DNA from: Oscillospiraceae bacterium
GTDB lineage: Bacteria > Bacillota > Clostridia > Oscillospirales > Oscillospiraceae
Assembly: GCA_031261245.1 (NCBI GenBank)
Contig: JAISKU010000139.1
Location: 1-5,063 of the forward strand
DNA: 5,063 bases
Direction of reading: 5' to 3'
Below the pieces are notes generated by a model that saw only the letters and a program-made list of their open reading frames with translations, was not told the origin of the DNA and did no database searches. Shown one piece after another: positions 1-5,063 of this stretch. Position numbers and translations under genes: made by a program. Within the stretch, counting starts at the first letter, position 1; each line of letters begins with the position of its first letter.

Positions 1-15
1 CAAACAAAAATTATC

Positions 16-24
16 TGCTATAAT
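16..24 (+). promoter_or_regulatory. Extended -10 promoter of tRNA-Ala
   Basis: A perfect TATAAT lies at 19-24, preceded by TG at 16-17 with one base between, which makes an extended -10 element. It ends 19 bases before the mature tRNA 5' end. With a 17-base spacer the -35 box would fall at or before the first base of the window, so it cannot be seen. Confidence 0.75.
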
Positions 25-43
25 AGACAGGCAGCGAAAATGT

Positions 44-119
<76 letters not shown>

Positions 120-123
120 CCAC

Positions 124-160
124 AAAAAAAGCAGGCCGCCGACAGGCGGTCTGCTTTTTT
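124..160 (+). terminator. Intrinsic terminator of tRNA-Ala
   Basis: A run of seven A is followed by a 10-bp stem (131-140 with 145-154, one G-T pair) with loop GACA and then six T at 155-160. The A run before the stem and the T run after it make the structure look bidirectional. It separates the tRNA from the vWA gene promoter. Confidence 0.93.
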
Positions 161-183
161 GCGCTTCCCACCCAATTTCCCCC

Positions 184-211
184 TTGACAAACGCCGACCT
201 TATGTTACAAT
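184..211 (+). promoter_or_regulatory. Promoter of the vWA lipoprotein gene
   Basis: A consensus -35 TTGACA is at 184-189 and a -10 TACAAT at 206-211, with a 16-base spacer. TG at 203-204 gives an extended -10. Transcription would begin near 218, leaving a leader of about 100 bases before the ATG at 318. This rules out the more upstream in-frame start near 159. Confidence 0.82.
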
Positions 212-267
212 AGCATTACCTAAATGTTACGAAAGTATTAAGCAGATGTTAAAAAAGTACGGAACAT
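202..267 (+). repeat. Three tandem 22-bp imperfect repeats over the vWA promoter
   Basis: Units begin at 202, 224 and 246, each starting ATGTTA (ATGTTAC in the first two), with exact 22-base spacing. Units 1 and 2 also share GCATTA/GTATTA at the same offset (213 and 235), and units 2 and 3 share AA-AGTA. By hand count, neighbouring units match at about 15 of 22 positions. The flanking 22-base blocks do not continue the pattern. Unit 1 covers the -10 box and units 2-3 lie in the early leader, so the array could be an operator for a regulator binding one face of the helix every two turns. That role is an inference. Confidence 0.6.
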
Positions 268-317
268 TTTGGAATCCGGAGCGTCATAAGGGTACAAAAA
301 TGAAGGAGGAAAAGGTC

Positions 318-1889
318 ATGAAGCACACAAAAACACTCGCAGCCATTGCCCTCTGCGCGGCGTTGCTCGCCGGTTGCAGCAAGTCCGATTCATTTTCCGG
401 CGCGGCGCCGAATTTGCAGAGCGCGCCGTATCCGCAGAGCGGGGTATACTACGACGCGCCTCTCGCGACCTCACAGCCGGACTCCTTGTACATCGAGGAC
501 GACTTCAACACCGAGGAGTACAACACGATACGTGAGCGCGGGTTTGTCTCGCCGCTGACGGAACCGCTGTCAACCTTTTCGAGCAGTGTGGACACCGCCT
601 CCTACAGCCTCGTGCGCGCAAAGCTCAACGCGGGACAGGCCGTCACGCCCGACATGGTGCGCCTTGAGGAGTTTGTGAACTACTTCTCCTACGACTACGC
701 GCAGCCGCGGGACGGCGCGCCGCTGTCGCTCGACGCCGAGCTGGGGCGCTGCCCGTGGAATGAGGAGCATCTGCTGCTTCTCGTGGGTATGCAGTCGCTC
801 GAAATCGACATGTCAGACGCGCCGCCGTCAAACCTCGTGTTTTTGATCGACGTCTCAGGCTCCATGAACTCTCCGGACAAGCTGGGACTCGTGCGGCGCT
901 CCTTCGCGCTGCTCACGGAAAATCTGCGCGACACGGATCGCGTCTCGATCGTCACCTACGCCGGCTCCGAGGCGACGCTCATAGACGGGGCGAGCGGCGA
1001 GGACAGGGCGAAAATCATGTCCGTCATCGAATCGCTGGAGGCGGGCGGCTCCACAAACGGCGCGGGCGGGATAAACGCCGCCTACAAATGCGCGGAGCGC
1101 AACTTCATCGAGGGCGGGATAAACCGCGTCATACTCGCGACGGACGGCGACTTCAACGTCGGCGTGACGGGCGAGGGCGACTTGAGCCGCCTTATCGCGA
1201 AAAAGCGCGAGACGGGCGTGTTCCTCTCCGTGCTCGGCTTCGGCATGGGCAACTATAAGGACAACAAGATGGAGACGCTGGCAAAGGACGGCAACGGAAA
1301 CGCCTATTACATAGACTCCATAATCGAGGCGCGCCGCGTGCTCGTGGAGCAGCTCGGCTCGACGCTGAACACGGTCGCCAAGGACGTAAAGCTTCAGGTG
1401 GAGTTCAGCCCCTCGACGGTAAAGGGTTACCGCCTGCTCGGGTATGAGAACAGGATGCTCGCCGCCGAGGATTTTGAGAATGACAGCGTGGACGCCGGCG
1501 AGGTCGGAAGCGGGCAGAGCGTCACGGCGATATATGAGATAATCCCCGCGAGCTCCGCGGAGGAGGTGCCCGGGACGGAGCTGAAATATCAGAGCGCGAC
1601 GATCGTGCCGTCTGATGAAATCGCGACCGTATCCCTGCGGTACAAGCTGCCCGACTCCGACACGAGTGAGCTGATTTCCCGCGCCGTCACCCTCGCCGAG
1701 GGTGAGAACGGGCCGTCGGACAACCTGCTGTGGGCGTCCGCCGTGGCGCAGCTCGCGCTTGTGCTCCGCGAATCGGAGTACGCCGGGGGCGCAAGCGTCG
1801 GAGGCGCGCTAACCCTCGCGCGCGCCGCGCGCTTCGCGGACGACCCCTACAGAACGGAGCTCGTCGAGATATTGACGCGTCTCGATTGA
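318..1889 (+). CDS. YfbK-like von Willebrand factor A domain lipoprotein
   Basis: This 523-residue protein is probably anchored outside the membrane by a lipid. It opens with a basic n-region, a hydrophobic core and a lipobox LAGC with the modified cysteine at residue 20, then a Ser/Pro/Ala/Tyr-rich linker. Residues about 60-155 (VSTFS-like STFSSSVDTASY, then EEFVNYF) match the N-terminal module of YfbK-type proteins. The vWA domain follows, with the MIDAS metal site DVSGS at 178-182, T246 and D276. The C-terminal 170 or so residues (GYRLLGYENR, DAGEVGSG, LRYK) match the DUF3520-type region of this family. The architecture and length are typical of the family. The ATG at 318 is chosen because AAGGAGG lies at 303-309 with eight bases of spacing, and because upstream in-frame starts precede the promoter or lack a signal peptide. 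The substrate and partner are unknown. MIDAS domains bind proteins through Mg2+. The gene is monocistronic, and its 3' 200 bases are overlapped antisense by the recombinase frame. Confidence 0.93.
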   Translation: MKHTKTLAAIALCAALLAGCSKSDSFSGAAPNLQSAPYPQSGVYYDAPLATSQPDSLYIEDDFNTEEYNTIRERGFVSPLTEPLSTFSSSVDTASYSLVRAKLNAGQAVTPDMVRLEEFVNYFSYDYAQPRDGAPLSLDAELGRCPWNEEHLLLLVGMQSLEIDMSDAPPSNLVFLIDVSGSMNSPDKLGLVRRSFALLTENLRDTDRVSIVTYAGSEATLIDGASGEDRAKIMSVIESLEAGGSTNGAGGINAAYKCAERNFIEGGINRVILATDGDFNVGVTGEGDLSRLIAKKRETGVFLSVLGFGMGNYKDNKMETLAKDGNGNAYYIDSIIEARRVLVEQLGSTLNTVAKDVKLQVEFSPSTVKGYRLLGYENRMLAAEDFENDSVDAGEVGSGQSVTAIYEIIPASSAEEVPGTELKYQSATIVPSDEIATVSLRYKLPDSDTSELISRAVTLAEGENGPSDNLLWASAVAQLALVLRESEYAGGASVGGALTLARAARFADDPYRTELVEILTRLD

Positions 1890-3426
1890 CGCGCAGAGTA
1901 AACCGCAAGACCCGCCGATAAAGGCGGGTCTTGCGGTTGTGGTGGTGGAACGACACGCGCGGCAATCGAACACCTGTCGTTAATCCGGCGTCAATCTCCT
2001 TCAGCGTGATTGTCCGGTCGTCTCCGCTGTAATTGAACGTCAGCACCACCTTGTCGTCGCAAACGAATACCGAGTTGATAAACGTCTTGATCAGTCGCTT
2101 TTGACACGCCATGTCCTCGTAGTCGTACTCCGCGAATTTTCGCAGGAAGTATAAAATGTGCTCCTTCTTAATGCCGAGGTCGAGCTTCAGCTTTGATTCG
2201 GCAATCGCCGCAGTCAACTCCGACTTTTGCGCCTCAAGCTCATCCATTCGCGCTTTCGTGGAATCGTTGAAAATCCCCGCCTCCAGCGCCTTGACCAGAT
2301 TTTTTATCGCCTTATCTGTATCTGTAAGCGCGGCATTGAGTGAATCAGTGTATGCGCTGTCCGTGTTCTGCTCAATGTAGTAATTATAGGTGTTCTCCGC
2401 GATAAATTCGAGTAAATTGTCGTCTTGCACAAGCCCAATCGCATATTCAAGCACGAGGTTTTCTATCCACGCTTTACGCACAGATTTTTTTGTACATCGC
2501 TTTTTGCGTTGTTCCGTACAGGCGTAATAGTTGTGCCTTGTGCCCGTCTTGCTCGTTCCCGCGAAGCCCACCATCATTTTCCCGCATTTTCCGCAAAATA
2601 ATCTCTCTGTCAGTAGGTAATCCAACGTCGAATTTTTGTGAGCCGCCGCTTTCTGATTGTATTTCAACAGCTCCTGTACCTTGTAGTACACCTCTGTTTC
2701 AATAATCGGCGGCACGGCGTTCTCAATCCGAATTTCATCCTTGTAGGTGTAAATCCCGATGTACTTCGGATTTTTCAATATTGTTCGCAGGCTGTTGTGC
2801 GTGAACGGCTGACCCTTGAGTGTGCGGCAGCCTTGTTCGTTCAGATACCGGACGATTTGCATTATTGTCTGCCCCTTGCTGTATAGCTCATACACCTTTT
2901 TCACAGTCGGCGCGGTGGCGGGGTCAATCATTAGCTTCTTGTCCGGCCCCGTGAGATAGCCGAGCGGACGGTTGCCGCCGATGCTCTGCGCCTTCGCCGC
3001 GCTCTGCCGCTGCCCGCGCCGTATATTCTGCGAAAGCTGTTCGGAATAATAAGCCGCCATGCCCTCAATCACGCTCTCCGGGATAATCCCCTCCGGCGTG
3101 TCGGGTATAAATTCCGCGATGTAATGCAGCTTGACGCCGTTTTTCCGCAGATGGTATTTGTTCAGTGCGATTTCTTCCTTGTTGCGCCCGATTCTGTCCG
3201 TTTTCCAAACAATCAGCGCGTCAAAGACCTTCTTCGTCGCGTCGGCAAGCATAAGCTGAAACTGTTCGCGGTCGTCATTGCGTCCCGTTTGGGCGCGGTC
3301 AATGTACTCGCGCACAATTACAAGGCCGTGCTCGTCGGCGTATTTTTTCGCCTCGGCAACCTGCCCCTCAATGGACTGCTCACCCTGCCGGTGACTGGAG
3401 TAGCGCGCGTATATGGCGGCGTTCAT
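1687..3426 (-). CDS. Large serine recombinase (site-specific integrase), reads through junction into host DNA
   Basis: The protein catalyses integration and excision through a phosphoserine DNA link. The resolvase-type catalytic domain occupies about residues 1-145, with the YxRxS motif (R8 and nucleophile S10), QSIEGQ, and DRIGR at 77-81 giving the active-site arginines. The recombinase DNA-binding domain follows at about 149-250 (GGNRPLGY, NPKYIG). A zinc ribbon has C278, C281, C303 and C311, and a coiled coil runs at about 365-425. The ATG at 3426 has AAAGAGG seven bases upstream and overlaps the repressor stop as ATGA, implying translational coupling. The family-like sequence ends near residue 480 (TITLKEIDAG). 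The remaining 95 or so residues come from the attachment site, the host hairpin and the antisense strand of the vWA gene, are rich in Arg and Ala, and end only at 1687. The core enzyme looks intact. The tail is probably an accident of integration. Confidence 0.93.
   Translation of the reverse strand: MNAAIYARYSSHRQGEQSIEGQVAEAKKYADEHGLVIVREYIDRAQTGRNDDREQFQLMLADATKKVFDALIVWKTDRIGRNKEEIALNKYHLRKNGVKLHYIAEFIPDTPEGIIPESVIEGMAAYYSEQLSQNIRRGQRQSAAKAQSIGGNRPLGYLTGPDKKLMIDPATAPTVKKVYELYSKGQTIMQIVRYLNEQGCRTLKGQPFTHNSLRTILKNPKYIGIYTYKDEIRIENAVPPIIETEVYYKVQELLKYNQKAAAHKNSTLDYLLTERLFCGKCGKMMVGFAGTSKTGTRHNYYACTEQRKKRCTKKSVRKAWIENLVLEYAIGLVQDDNLLEFIAENTYNYYIEQNTDSAYTDSLNAALTDTDKAIKNLVKALEAGIFNDSTKARMDELEAQKSELTAAIAESKLKLDLGIKKEHILYFLRKFAEYDYEDMACQKRLIKTFINSVFVCDDKVVLTFNYSGDDRTITLKEIDAGLTTGVRLPRVSFHHHNRKTRLYRRVLRFTLRVNRDASISRRAPFCRGRPRSARRARGLARLRRLRPRRTPIRGAQARAAPRRTPTAGCPTARSHPRRG
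1901..1938. terminator. 16-bp hairpin between convergent vWA and recombinase genes
   Basis: A perfect 16-bp stem (1901-1916 with 1923-1938) with loop GATAAA begins 11 bases after the vWA stop. Its position fits a vWA terminator, and a palindrome could act on both strands. However, the T tract is poor: only TT then GTGG on the plus strand, and TTTAC on the minus strand. The missing T run may reflect the element junction directly next to it, or the hairpin may mainly protect the mRNA 3' end. Confidence 0.7.
1937..1990 (-). other. Putative attachment-site junction of the integrated element
   Basis: This stretch lies between the host hairpin and the recombinase body. It contains a perfect 7-bp inverted repeat (AACGACA at 1949-1955, TGTCGTT at 1975-1981) around 19 bases. 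Read on the minus strand it ends in TCCACCACCACAA (1949-1937), identical to the CCA end and flank of tRNA-Ala at 113-125, and TTCGATT (1970-1964) resembles a T loop. The spacing between the TTCGATT and the CCA is about five bases too long for an intact tRNA. Large serine recombinases commonly have their att site beside the integrase gene. The exact crossover base cannot be fixed from one end. Confidence 0.45.
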
Positions 3427-4019
3427 TCTATATCCTCTTTCTGCGCCCTAACCGGCTCCAAATCAAGCGCCAATCTCGCCGTATTGCGATCTTTCGCGCT
3501 CGCCACATCATACGCCCGCGCGACCTCGCGCGCCTCGACGGAAATCTCCGCGGGCGTGTAGAGCGTGTCCCCCGTCCACACCTCAAGCGGTACGCCGAGC
3601 GTATCCGAAAGCCGCAACGCAAGCGGCAGCGGCGCGTCCTTCATTTGACGGACGATTATCGTCCGCACCTGACTGTCGGTAAGGCCCGTTACCCGAACGA
3701 TACCGGGTATATCAAGCCCAATTTTCTCTGTGACCTCAATGAATATCTTGTAGAAATACCCGTCCTTCTTGCGCTTCGGGTGAAAATCCGCATACAGAAC
3801 CTCGTCCGCTGAGTCGCCGAGCATATAGTCAACGGATATGCCGAGCCTCTGTGCGTACTCCTTGACAACCGTAATCTTCGGCGCGCGCTGGTTTGTCTCG
3901 TAGCGGCTCAAAACCTGCTTCGACGTGCCGAGCAGTTCTGCAAACTCGTCCTGTGTCATACCCTTTTCCTTGCGTATCGCCCGTAGTCTGTCGCCAAACG
4001 CGAAGTATTGTTCCGGCAT
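3423..4019 (-). CDS. XRE-family transcriptional repressor of the element
   Basis: This 198-residue DNA-binding protein carries an N-terminal Cro/C1-type helix-turn-helix at about residues 8-67 (LRAIRKEKGMTQDEFAELLG, then SRYE and P47), ending LGISVDYMLGD. A second segment at about 91-150 (EKIGLDIPGIVRVTGLTDSQ, then LGVPLEVWTGD) has the layout of a second, divergent helix-turn-helix. The C-terminal 45 residues are charged and alpha-helical in composition. The ATG at 4019 is preferred over the in-frame GTG at 4028, because AAAAGGAG at 4028-4035 is eight bases from the ATG but only touches the GTG. The gene precedes the recombinase with a 4-base overlap, so both probably come from one mRNA. By position it would control the divergent promoters and hold the element silent; this is an inference from lysogeny modules. 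No peptidase domain for self-cleavage is visible. Confidence 0.88.
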   Translation of the reverse strand: MPEQYFAFGDRLRAIRKEKGMTQDEFAELLGTSKQVLSRYETNQRAPKITVVKEYAQRLGISVDYMLGDSADEVLYADFHPKRKKDGYFYKIFIEVTEKIGLDIPGIVRVTGLTDSQVRTIIVRQMKDAPLPLALRLSDTLGVPLEVWTGDTLYTPAEISVEAREVARAYDVASAKDRNTARLALDLEPVRAQKEDIE

Positions 4020-4050
4020 ATTGTACACTCCTTTTGTCTTGGTTGAGCAT

Positions 4051-4079
4051 ATTATAACACATTAAATCACCGTTTACAA
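4051..4079 (-). promoter_or_regulatory. Leftward promoter of repressor-recombinase operon
   Basis: On the minus strand a -35 TTGTAA (4079-4074) and a perfect -10 TATAAT (4056-4051) are separated by 17 bases. The start point would be near 4044, leaving a short leader to the ATG at 4019. Confidence 0.78.
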
Positions 4080-4185
4080 TAGATTAAATAATATTTCATA
4101 AAATTATTGCCGAACAGTTGACAAACATATATTATTGCGCTATACTGCACACATATCCCGCCGCGAGGAAGCGGCACATATTTTT
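4080..4185 (+). promoter_or_regulatory. Candidate operator and leader region of the divergent switch
   Basis: Between the promoters lies an AT-rich imperfect dyad (AATAAT at 4087-4092, ATTATT at 4103-4108). ACATAT occurs three times, at 4125, 4151 and 4176, spaced 26 and 25 bases. Just after the rightward start is a 5-bp GCCGC/GCGGC hairpin (4160-4164 with 4171-4175) followed five bases later by TTTTT, which may be a weak early terminator or a 5' stabilising stem. Any of these could be repressor sites. None is proven by the sequence alone. Confidence 0.35.
4118..4146 (+). promoter_or_regulatory. Rightward promoter of the excisionase-like operon
   Basis: A perfect -35 TTGACA (4118-4123) and -10 TATACT (4141-4146) have a 17-base spacer, a stronger match than the leftward promoter. 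The two -35 boxes are about 38 bases apart and back to back, the layout of a divergent switch. Transcription would begin near 4153. Confidence 0.82.
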
Positions 4186-4205
4186 CGCAGTTAGTCGCCA
4201 ATTAG

Positions 4206-4478
4206 TTGATTGAAAGGCGGCGCGCAATAATCGAGCATCCAGTTCAGATCATCCCGGAGCATATTCCGAAAATAGAATTGCGCTTGCTTTGCGCCGACTT
4301 TCTTGACGCCGTTATCCGCTTCTACGCGATACCGGAAAACGCGGTGGAGTTTGAACGGTGGCGGGCTGCGGGGAAAGGAGGTGCGGCCTATGGACAAGAG
4401 GACTGCGGCAAAGCTGCGGCAGGAGTATCCGAATCATGTTCCGCTGAGGATAGCGTCCACGCTGCTCGGCGTGTCTGA
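4206..4478 (+). CDS. Possible small hypothetical protein upstream of excisionase-like gene
   Basis: An open frame begins directly after a TAG at 4203 and encodes up to 90 residues. It has no ATG. The only early start is TTG at 4206, without a ribosome binding site. The central part (residues about 20-53, including ELRLLCADFLDAVIRFYAIP and FERWRA) reads as a plausible amphipathic helical protein and resembles small proteins I recall ahead of excisionase-like genes in Clostridia elements, though I cannot name a family. The last 30 residues overlap the better-supported next gene by 89 bases and look like out-of-frame translation. The gene may be a decayed copy that lost its 5' end, or may have a non-standard start. 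The function is unknown. Confidence 0.4.
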   Translation: MIERRRAIIEHPVQIIPEHIPKIELRLLCADFLDAVIRFYAIPENAVEFERWRAAGKGGAAYGQEDCGKAAAGVSESCSAEDSVHAARRV

Positions 4479-4620
4479 GCGTCAGCTCGCGCGGCTCGTC
4501 GCCGACGGACGTGAGCCGTTCGCGGGGATTGGCGCGAACATCGGCAATCGTCAGCGGTATGTGCGTATATACACCGAGCGCCTGATCGCCTATCTCGGCA
4601 GCGACACAGCAGAGGATTGA
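4390..4620 (+). CDS. Excisionase-like helix-turn-helix protein (candidate recombination directionality factor)
   Basis: This 76-residue protein starts at an ATG with a near-perfect AAAGGAGGTG (4374-4383) six bases upstream, which decides the start over the frame opening at 4303. Residues about 19-38 (LRIASTLLGVSERQLARLVA) form a helix-turn-helix. After a loop with Gly/Asn comes RYVRIYTERLIAYLG, the basic wing and final helix typical of HTH_17/Xis-type proteins, which often end in a YR(I/V)...LIAYL pattern. Such proteins bend DNA at att sites and bias the integrase toward excision, or act as small regulators. Its place on the opposite strand from a serine integrase, next to the switch, fits a directionality factor. 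That job is inferred, since Xis proteins are better known with tyrosine integrases. A 50-base gap with a hairpin leads to the next gene. Confidence 0.8.
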   Translation: MDKRTAAKLRQEYPNHVPLRIASTLLGVSERQLARLVADGREPFAGIGANIGNRQRYVRIYTERLIAYLGSDTAED

Positions 4621-4628
4621 CCAAACAA

Positions 4629-4650
4629 TCGGGCGGCATCTGCCGCCCGA
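4629..4650 (+). other. Intercistronic GC-rich hairpin
   Basis: TCGGGCGGCA (4629-4638) and TGCCGCCCGA (4641-4650) form a perfect 10-bp inverted repeat with a 2-base centre (effectively a 9-bp stem and 4-base loop). It starts eight bases after the stop of the excisionase-like gene. No T run follows, so it is not a classic terminator. It could set different mRNA levels for the two genes by blocking 3' decay, or be a protein-binding palindrome. Confidence 0.6.
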
Positions 4651-4670
4651 CTCGTTCAAAGGAGGATAAT

Positions 4671-5063
4671 TTGAAAACAAAATTAAGAGATAACCAGCTG
4701 AAGCTATTAGAGCACTTAGCGCGGTTTGAGGTCTTGGACTACGCCTCATGTCTGTATATGCTCGATACAGAAAAGACAGGCGACACCGTTGCGCTGTCCT
4801 ATGTCTTTCGACCGCTCACGAAAAACAAATACGCCGTAAAGTACAACGACGGCAATGTGCGGATTCTCGCGAAAGGCAAGAGATTATTCCCCGATGTAAC
4901 GCCGCTCGTCACCGTGAACGGCAGCGCGACGGGAATGAAGCGCGCGGCCTATGTGTCGCGCGTGGCAATGTACCTCGCGGAGCAGGGTGTTGAGAGCTTT
5001 GCTCAAATCACCGACAGCGACGATTGGATATTCATTCCCTCCGCGTGCTGGCGTCAGATTCGC
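4671..5063 (+). CDS. Unidentified mobile-element protein, 3' partial (possible winged-helix, replication-relaxation-like)
   Basis: An open frame of 131 codons reads to the window edge without a stop. It starts at TTG (4671), supported by AAAGGAGG at 4658-4665 with five bases of spacing; the next in-frame ATG (residue 30) has no such site. Residues 1-65 (LRDNQLKLLEHLARFEVLDY, then CLYML, LTKNKYAVKYND, VRILAKGKRLFP) have the rhythm of a winged helix: helices followed by a small beta wing. The following part (GMKRAAYVSRVAMYLAEQGV, then DDWIFIPS) resembles the linker and start of a second domain, as in element proteins of the replication-relaxation type. I do not recognise it with certainty. It likely shares the rightward transcript with the excisionase-like gene. 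Confidence 0.75.
   Translation, partial: MKTKLRDNQLKLLEHLARFEVLDYASCLYMLDTEKTGDTVALSYVFRPLTKNKYAVKYNDGNVRILAKGKRLFPDVTPLVTVNGSATGMKRAAYVSRVAMYLAEQGVESFAQITDSDDWIFIPSACWRQIR

Larger units (their letters stand above)
1940..5063. mobile_element. Left end of an integrated element (prophage or ICE/IME), runs off window
   Basis: A large serine recombinase sits at the edge, next to an XRE repressor, a divergent promoter pair, an excisionase-like small protein and an unidentified rightward gene. The DNA is visibly more AT-rich than the vWA gene, most clearly at 4040-4150. No structural phage gene, relaxase or coupling protein is inside the window, so prophage and conjugative or mobilisable element cannot be told apart. 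The right boundary is outside the window. Confidence 0.72.

Noticed and set aside
159..317. N-terminal extension of the vWA protein to a start near 159.
   Set aside because: It would start in the tRNA terminator and before the promoter, and would bury the lipoprotein signal peptide. The ribosome binding site supports 318.
1937..1981. A complete second tRNA on the minus strand at the junction.
   Set aside because: The T-loop-like TTCGATT and the CCA are too far apart, no T stem pairs properly, and there is no D or anticodon arm upstream, where the integrase coding sequence lies.
3124..3561. Rightward 145-codon open frame opposite the recombinase start and the repressor end.
   Set aside because: It is a mirror of two clear leftward genes, crosses their junction, and shows no motif or ribosome binding site.
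4303..4389. Longer start of the excisionase-like protein at 4303.
   Set aside because: The extension is Arg/Lys-rich out-of-frame sequence with no ribosome binding site, whereas AAAGGAGGTG directly precedes the ATG at 4390.
4191..4749. Leftward open frames opposite the excisionase-like gene.
   Set aside because: They are antisense to well-supported rightward signals, have Arg/Pro/Cys-rich composition and lack ribosome binding sites.

Overview
The window suggests a GC-rich, low-temperature-style Firmicutes chromosome of the Clostridia type (for example an uncultured gut Oscillospirales or relative). The signs are strong AGGAGG ribosome binding sites, TTGACA/TATAAT promoters, a lipoprotein with a Gram-positive-looking lipobox, and a large serine recombinase of the Clostridia type. 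The taxonomic placement is an inference from style, not from a marker gene.

Left part (1-1936) is host backbone. It holds tRNA-Ala(CGC) with its own extended -10 promoter and intrinsic terminator. A monocistronic gene follows for a secreted von Willebrand factor A lipoprotein of the YfbK type. Its promoter is overlapped by three imperfect tandem 22-bp repeats, and the gene ends at a 16-bp GC-rich hairpin.

Right part (about 1940-5063) is the left end of an integrated mobile element that runs off the window. Leftward-reading genes are an XRE repressor and a large serine recombinase whose start overlaps the repressor stop (ATGA). Rightward-reading genes, from a strong divergent promoter, are a weakly supported small ORF, an excisionase-like helix-turn-helix protein (a candidate recombination directionality factor), and an unidentified protein cut by the window edge. 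The layout resembles a lysogeny switch: repressor plus integrase on one side, excision and early functions on the other, with about 180 bp of AT-rich control DNA between.

The most unusual point is the junction. The recombinase frame has no stop codon inside the element. It runs through a putative attachment site with a 7-bp inverted repeat, then through the vWA gene's terminator, and about 200 bp antisense into the vWA gene. The junction also carries a 13-bp stretch identical to the CCA end and flank of the tRNA-Ala gene, in opposite orientation, which raises the possibility that the element sits at a second tRNA 3' end. I saw no CRISPR array, rRNA, insertion-sequence transposase or recognised defence system.
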